Of a DNA stretch of 64,000 bases, positions 61,722 through 64,000 are shown one piece after another (position 1 is the first letter of the stretch; every line of letters begins with the position of its first letter). The position numbers and the translations under genes were made by a program. This DNA is from Brachionus plicatilis (lineage: Eukaryota > Rotifera > Eurotatoria > Ploima > Brachionidae): assembly GCA_010279815.1 (NCBI GenBank), contig QEOQ01000694.1, positions 1,030,309 to 1,094,308 on the forward strand, read 5' to 3'. The notes under the pieces are model-generated. The model worked only from the letters and a program-made list of their open reading frames with translations, was not told where the DNA came from and did not search any database.

Positions 61722-61943
61722 AAAATAATCACATAATTTAAAAAAATTAATTTATTAGTAATTTATATATATTTAAGCTGTTTATGTGAAAAAGAATTCT
61801 ATTAATTTGACCAAATTTGCTTTCAAAGTTATTTTCAAATTAGTAAATATTAGTTTTGGGGAGTTTTTTTTATTTAATAATGAAGATTTAAATACTTCGT
61901 AGATGACACCGCCGCTCCGTTTGTCGATACTAGTATACATCTA

Positions 61944-61979
61944 TTTGGGTTAGGGTGGCCATGAAACCCTAACCCTAAG
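61944..61979. repeat. palindromic telomere-like repeats
   Basis: TTTGGGTTAGGG, then TGGCCATGAA, then ACCCTAACCCTAAG. Two (TTAGGG)-type units face each other across a short spacer. This would be an interstitial telomeric sequence or a double-strand-break repair scar, if the species uses TTAGGG telomeres. Confidence 0.55.
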
Positions 61980-62152
61980 CAAATTTATTCGTATTTCATA
62001 ATTTTTTGAATACGATTATTTTGCAGAGAAAGAAACTGTATTGTAGAGTTTAGCTATACAATTTTTATCTTTAAAACTAATTTTAATAAAAAATCATTTT
62101 TAATTATTAGAAAAATAAAAATTAATTTTGAAAAATGTTAAAAACCTCATCC

Positions 62153-62172
62153 AGAAAATTCTTGAAAATTCT
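62153..62172 (+). promoter_or_regulatory. heat-shock element, four perfect pentamers
   Basis: GAA-AA-TTC-TT-GAA-AA-TTC: four alternating nGAAn/nTTCn units at exact 5-bp spacing, about 230 bp upstream of the HSP70 start codon. This is the binding site format of trimeric heat shock factor. Confidence 0.85.
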
Positions 62173-62242
62173 TTAAATATTAATTCTAAATGAAATATAA
62201 AAAAGCTAATTTAATAATAAATCTAGTATATTCTTTAATAGA

Positions 62243-62285
62243 GAATTTTCAGTAAAAATATAGAAAATTCTATTTAATTCTTGAA
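62243..62285 (+). promoter_or_regulatory. proximal heat-shock element cluster
   Basis: GAATTTTC at 62243-62250. Then a five-position array on a 5-bp grid: GAA 62263, TTC 62268, a mismatched unit at 62273, TTC 62278 and GAA 62283. TATAAA-like sequence follows at about 62307 and 62374. Together these predict a stress-inducible promoter. Confidence 0.75.
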
Positions 62286-62398
62286 TAATCAACTTTATTC
62301 CTAAATGATATAAATTTGTTAATTTTTCTTAAAAATTTTATTAAAAAAATTATCAATTTTAATTCTATCAATTTATAAAAGCAAGTAATCCAAACAGA

Positions 62399-64000
62399 AT
62401 GCCAAAAGCCCCTGCAATTGGAGTCGATTTGGGAACGACTTATTCTTGTGTTGGTGTGTTCCAACATGGTAAAATAGAAATAATCGCTAATGATCAAGGT
62501 AATCGAACAACTCCATCATACGTTGCATTCACAGACACCGAACGCTTGATCGGTGATGCGGCCAAAAATCAAGTGGCCATGAATCCGAACAACACGGTTT
62601 TTGATGCCAAGAGGTTAATTGGAAGAAAATTCGACGACCCTTCAATCCAAGCTGACATCAAACACTGGCCATTTAAAGTAATTAATGAAGCTTCTAAGCC
62701 CAAAATTCAAGTTGAATTTAAATCCGAAACTAAAACATTTAACCCTGAGGAAATATCTTCGATGATTCTATTGAAAATGAAAGAAACAGCTGAAGCCTAT
62801 CTGGGACACAAAGTTACTGATGCAGTAATAACAGTTCCAGCTTATTTTAATAATTATCAGCGAGAAGCAACCAAAGATGCTGGTACAATTGCCGGATTAA
62901 ATGTGCTCAGAATTATTAATGAACCTACTGCTGCAGCTATTGCCTACGGTTTGGACAAAAAAGTTCAGCACGAAAGAAATGTGCTCATTTTTGATCTTGG
63001 TGGTGGAACTTTTGATGTTAGCATCTTAAATATTGAAAAAGGAATCTTTGAAGTAAAATCAACAGCTGGTGATACTCATCTTGGTGGCGAGGACTTTGAC
63101 AACAGAATGGTCAATCATTTTATTGAAGAATTTAAACGCAAACACAAAAAAGACCTAAGTAAGAACAAAAGAGCTGTGCGCAGACTGAGAACAGCTTGTG
63201 AAAGAGCCAAGCGAACATTATCCTCATCGGCTCAAGCCAACTTGGAAATAGATTCTTTACATGAAGGAATCGACTTTTACACAAGCTTAACAAGGGCGCG
63301 TTTTGAAGAATTGTGTTCTGATTTGTTCCGTGGTACTTTGGACCCAGTTGAGAAAGCCTTAAGGGACGCCAAATTAGACAAATCAAAAATAGACGATATT
63401 GTTTTAGTTGGTGGATCTACCCGAATTCCCAAAGTCCAAAAACTATTGCAAGACTTTTTCAATGGAAAAGAATTGAACAAATCAATAAACCCGGATGAAG
63501 CCGTAGCTTATGGTGCCGCTATTCAAGCTGCTATTTTGTCCGGTGATAAGTCCGAGGCTGTCCAAGATATTTTACTGCTTGATGTAGCTCCTTTATCATT
63601 AGGTATTGAAACTGCCGGCGGAGTGATGACTTCTTTGATCAAAAGGAACACTACTATACCCACAACACAAACTCAAACTTTTACCACTTATGCTGATAAT
63701 CAAACTGGAGTTTTGATTCAAATATTTGAAGGCGAAAGAGCAATGACCAAAGATAATAATTTATTAGGAAAATTTGAGCTGTCCGGCATCCCGCCAGCCC
63801 CGCGTGGTGTTCCTCAAATCGAGGTTACTTTTGATATAGATGCTGATGGAATTTTAAATGTTAGTGCAACTGATAAGTCAAATGGCAAAATAAAGCAAAT
63901 TACTATCAAAAATGATAAGAGTCGATTGACTAAAGAGGAGATTGAGAAGATGGTGAACGAAGCGGAAAGGTTTAAAAAAGAAGACGAAGTTCAACGAGAA
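62399..64000 (+). CDS. cytosolic HSP70 (HSPA1/HSPA8-type), 3' partial
   Basis: ATP-dependent chaperone. The frame is uninterrupted for 534 codons to the window end, against about 640-650 for the full protein. So the C-terminal lid and EEVD-type tail lie beyond. HSP70 signatures: [10 protein letters not shown] (7-16), [12 protein letters not shown] (about 197-208) and [14 protein letters not shown] (about 334-348). The substrate-binding domain follows from about residue 395 ([17 protein letters not shown]). No N-terminal signal or transit peptide, so cytosolic. Intronless, as usual for heat-inducible copies, and preceded by two heat-shock-element clusters. The start is the ATG in [12 protein letters not shown]. 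Confidence 0.97.
   Translation, partial: MPKAPAIGVDLGTTYSCVGVFQHGKIEIIANDQGNRTTPSYVAFTDTERLIGDAAKNQVAMNPNNTVFDAKRLIGRKFDDPSIQADIKHWPFKVINEASKPKIQVEFKSETKTFNPEEISSMILLKMKETAEAYLGHKVTDAVITVPAYFNNYQREATKDAGTIAGLNVLRIINEPTAAAIAYGLDKKVQHERNVLIFDLGGGTFDVSILNIEKGIFEVKSTAGDTHLGGEDFDNRMVNHFIEEFKRKHKKDLSKNKRAVRRLRTACERAKRTLSSSAQANLEIDSLHEGIDFYTSLTRARFEELCSDLFRGTLDPVEKALRDAKLDKSKIDDIVLVGGSTRIPKVQKLLQDFFNGKELNKSINPDEAVAYGAAIQAAILSGDKSEAVQDILLLDVAPLSLGIETAGGVMTSLIKRNTTIPTTQTQTFTTYADNQTGVLIQIFEGERAMTKDNNLLGKFELSGIPPAPRGVPQIEVTFDIDADGILNVSATDKSNGKIKQITIKNDKSRLTKEEIEKMVNEAERFKKEDEVQRE

Larger units (their letters stand above)
61046..62152. other. divergent intergenic region ANO10/HSP70
   Basis: Holds the ANO10 promoter side and distal HSP70 upstream DNA. 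A short plus-strand frame lies at 61620-61721 and a telomere-like palindrome at 61944-61979. Nothing else is recognised. Confidence 0.4.

Noticed and set aside
1..64000. CRISPR arrays, bacterial operons, rRNA or tRNA genes
   Set aside because: None seen; intron structure and protein families are those of an animal nuclear genome.

Overview
This is nuclear DNA from a multicellular animal. It is strongly AT-rich, its genes have short GT-AG introns (most 40-60 bp), and its proteins match metazoan families: ZFHX-type zinc finger, MPPED phosphodiesterase, TRNT1, UBL7, ANO10 and cytosolic HSP70. The AT bias, tiny introns, LINE and MITE load, and gene junctions that look trans-spliced would suit a rotifer-like or other spiralian invertebrate. 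That placement is inference and the species is not determined. There are 467 Ns at 41096-41562.

Layout. 1-11288 is gene-poor, with a few transposon relics. 11289-15154 (minus) holds N-terminal exons of a ZFHX3/ZFHX4/zfh-2 homologue, with a possible three-way-junction RNA fold about 340 bp upstream of its start codon. 15.2-30.8 kb has no recognisable gene, only MITEs and a few exon-like islands. 30.8-38.8 kb carries two divergent MPPED-type metallophosphoesterase genes, with a nested transposon stack, a foldback element and a 41-codon transmembrane micro-ORF between them. 40-50 kb holds transposon and SWIM-domain debris, an intact acidic gene that may be SERTA-like (44.0-44.9 kb), and a decayed LINE reverse transcriptase. 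49957-51882 (plus) is a complete six-exon TRNT1. 52.0-52.7 kb is a GC-rich inverted satellite. 54202-61045 (minus) is a tight series ANO10 > glutaredoxin-like > UBL7, with junctions of 80 and 19 bp and a 3' splice-site sequence just before each downstream start. 62399-64000 (plus) is HSP70, cut by the window end, with two heat-shock-element clusters upstream.

Exons were assembled by hand from reading frame, splice signals and family similarity. For MPPED-A, MPPED-B, TRNT1, UBL7 and ANO10 the exon lengths sum to whole codons and the phases agree at every junction. The main discoveries are the operon-like ANO10-GRX-UBL7 cluster, the LINE/TIR-element/MITE nesting with intact target duplications at every level, a Mutator-type MITE family with 9-bp duplications, the three-way junction and the micro-ORF.
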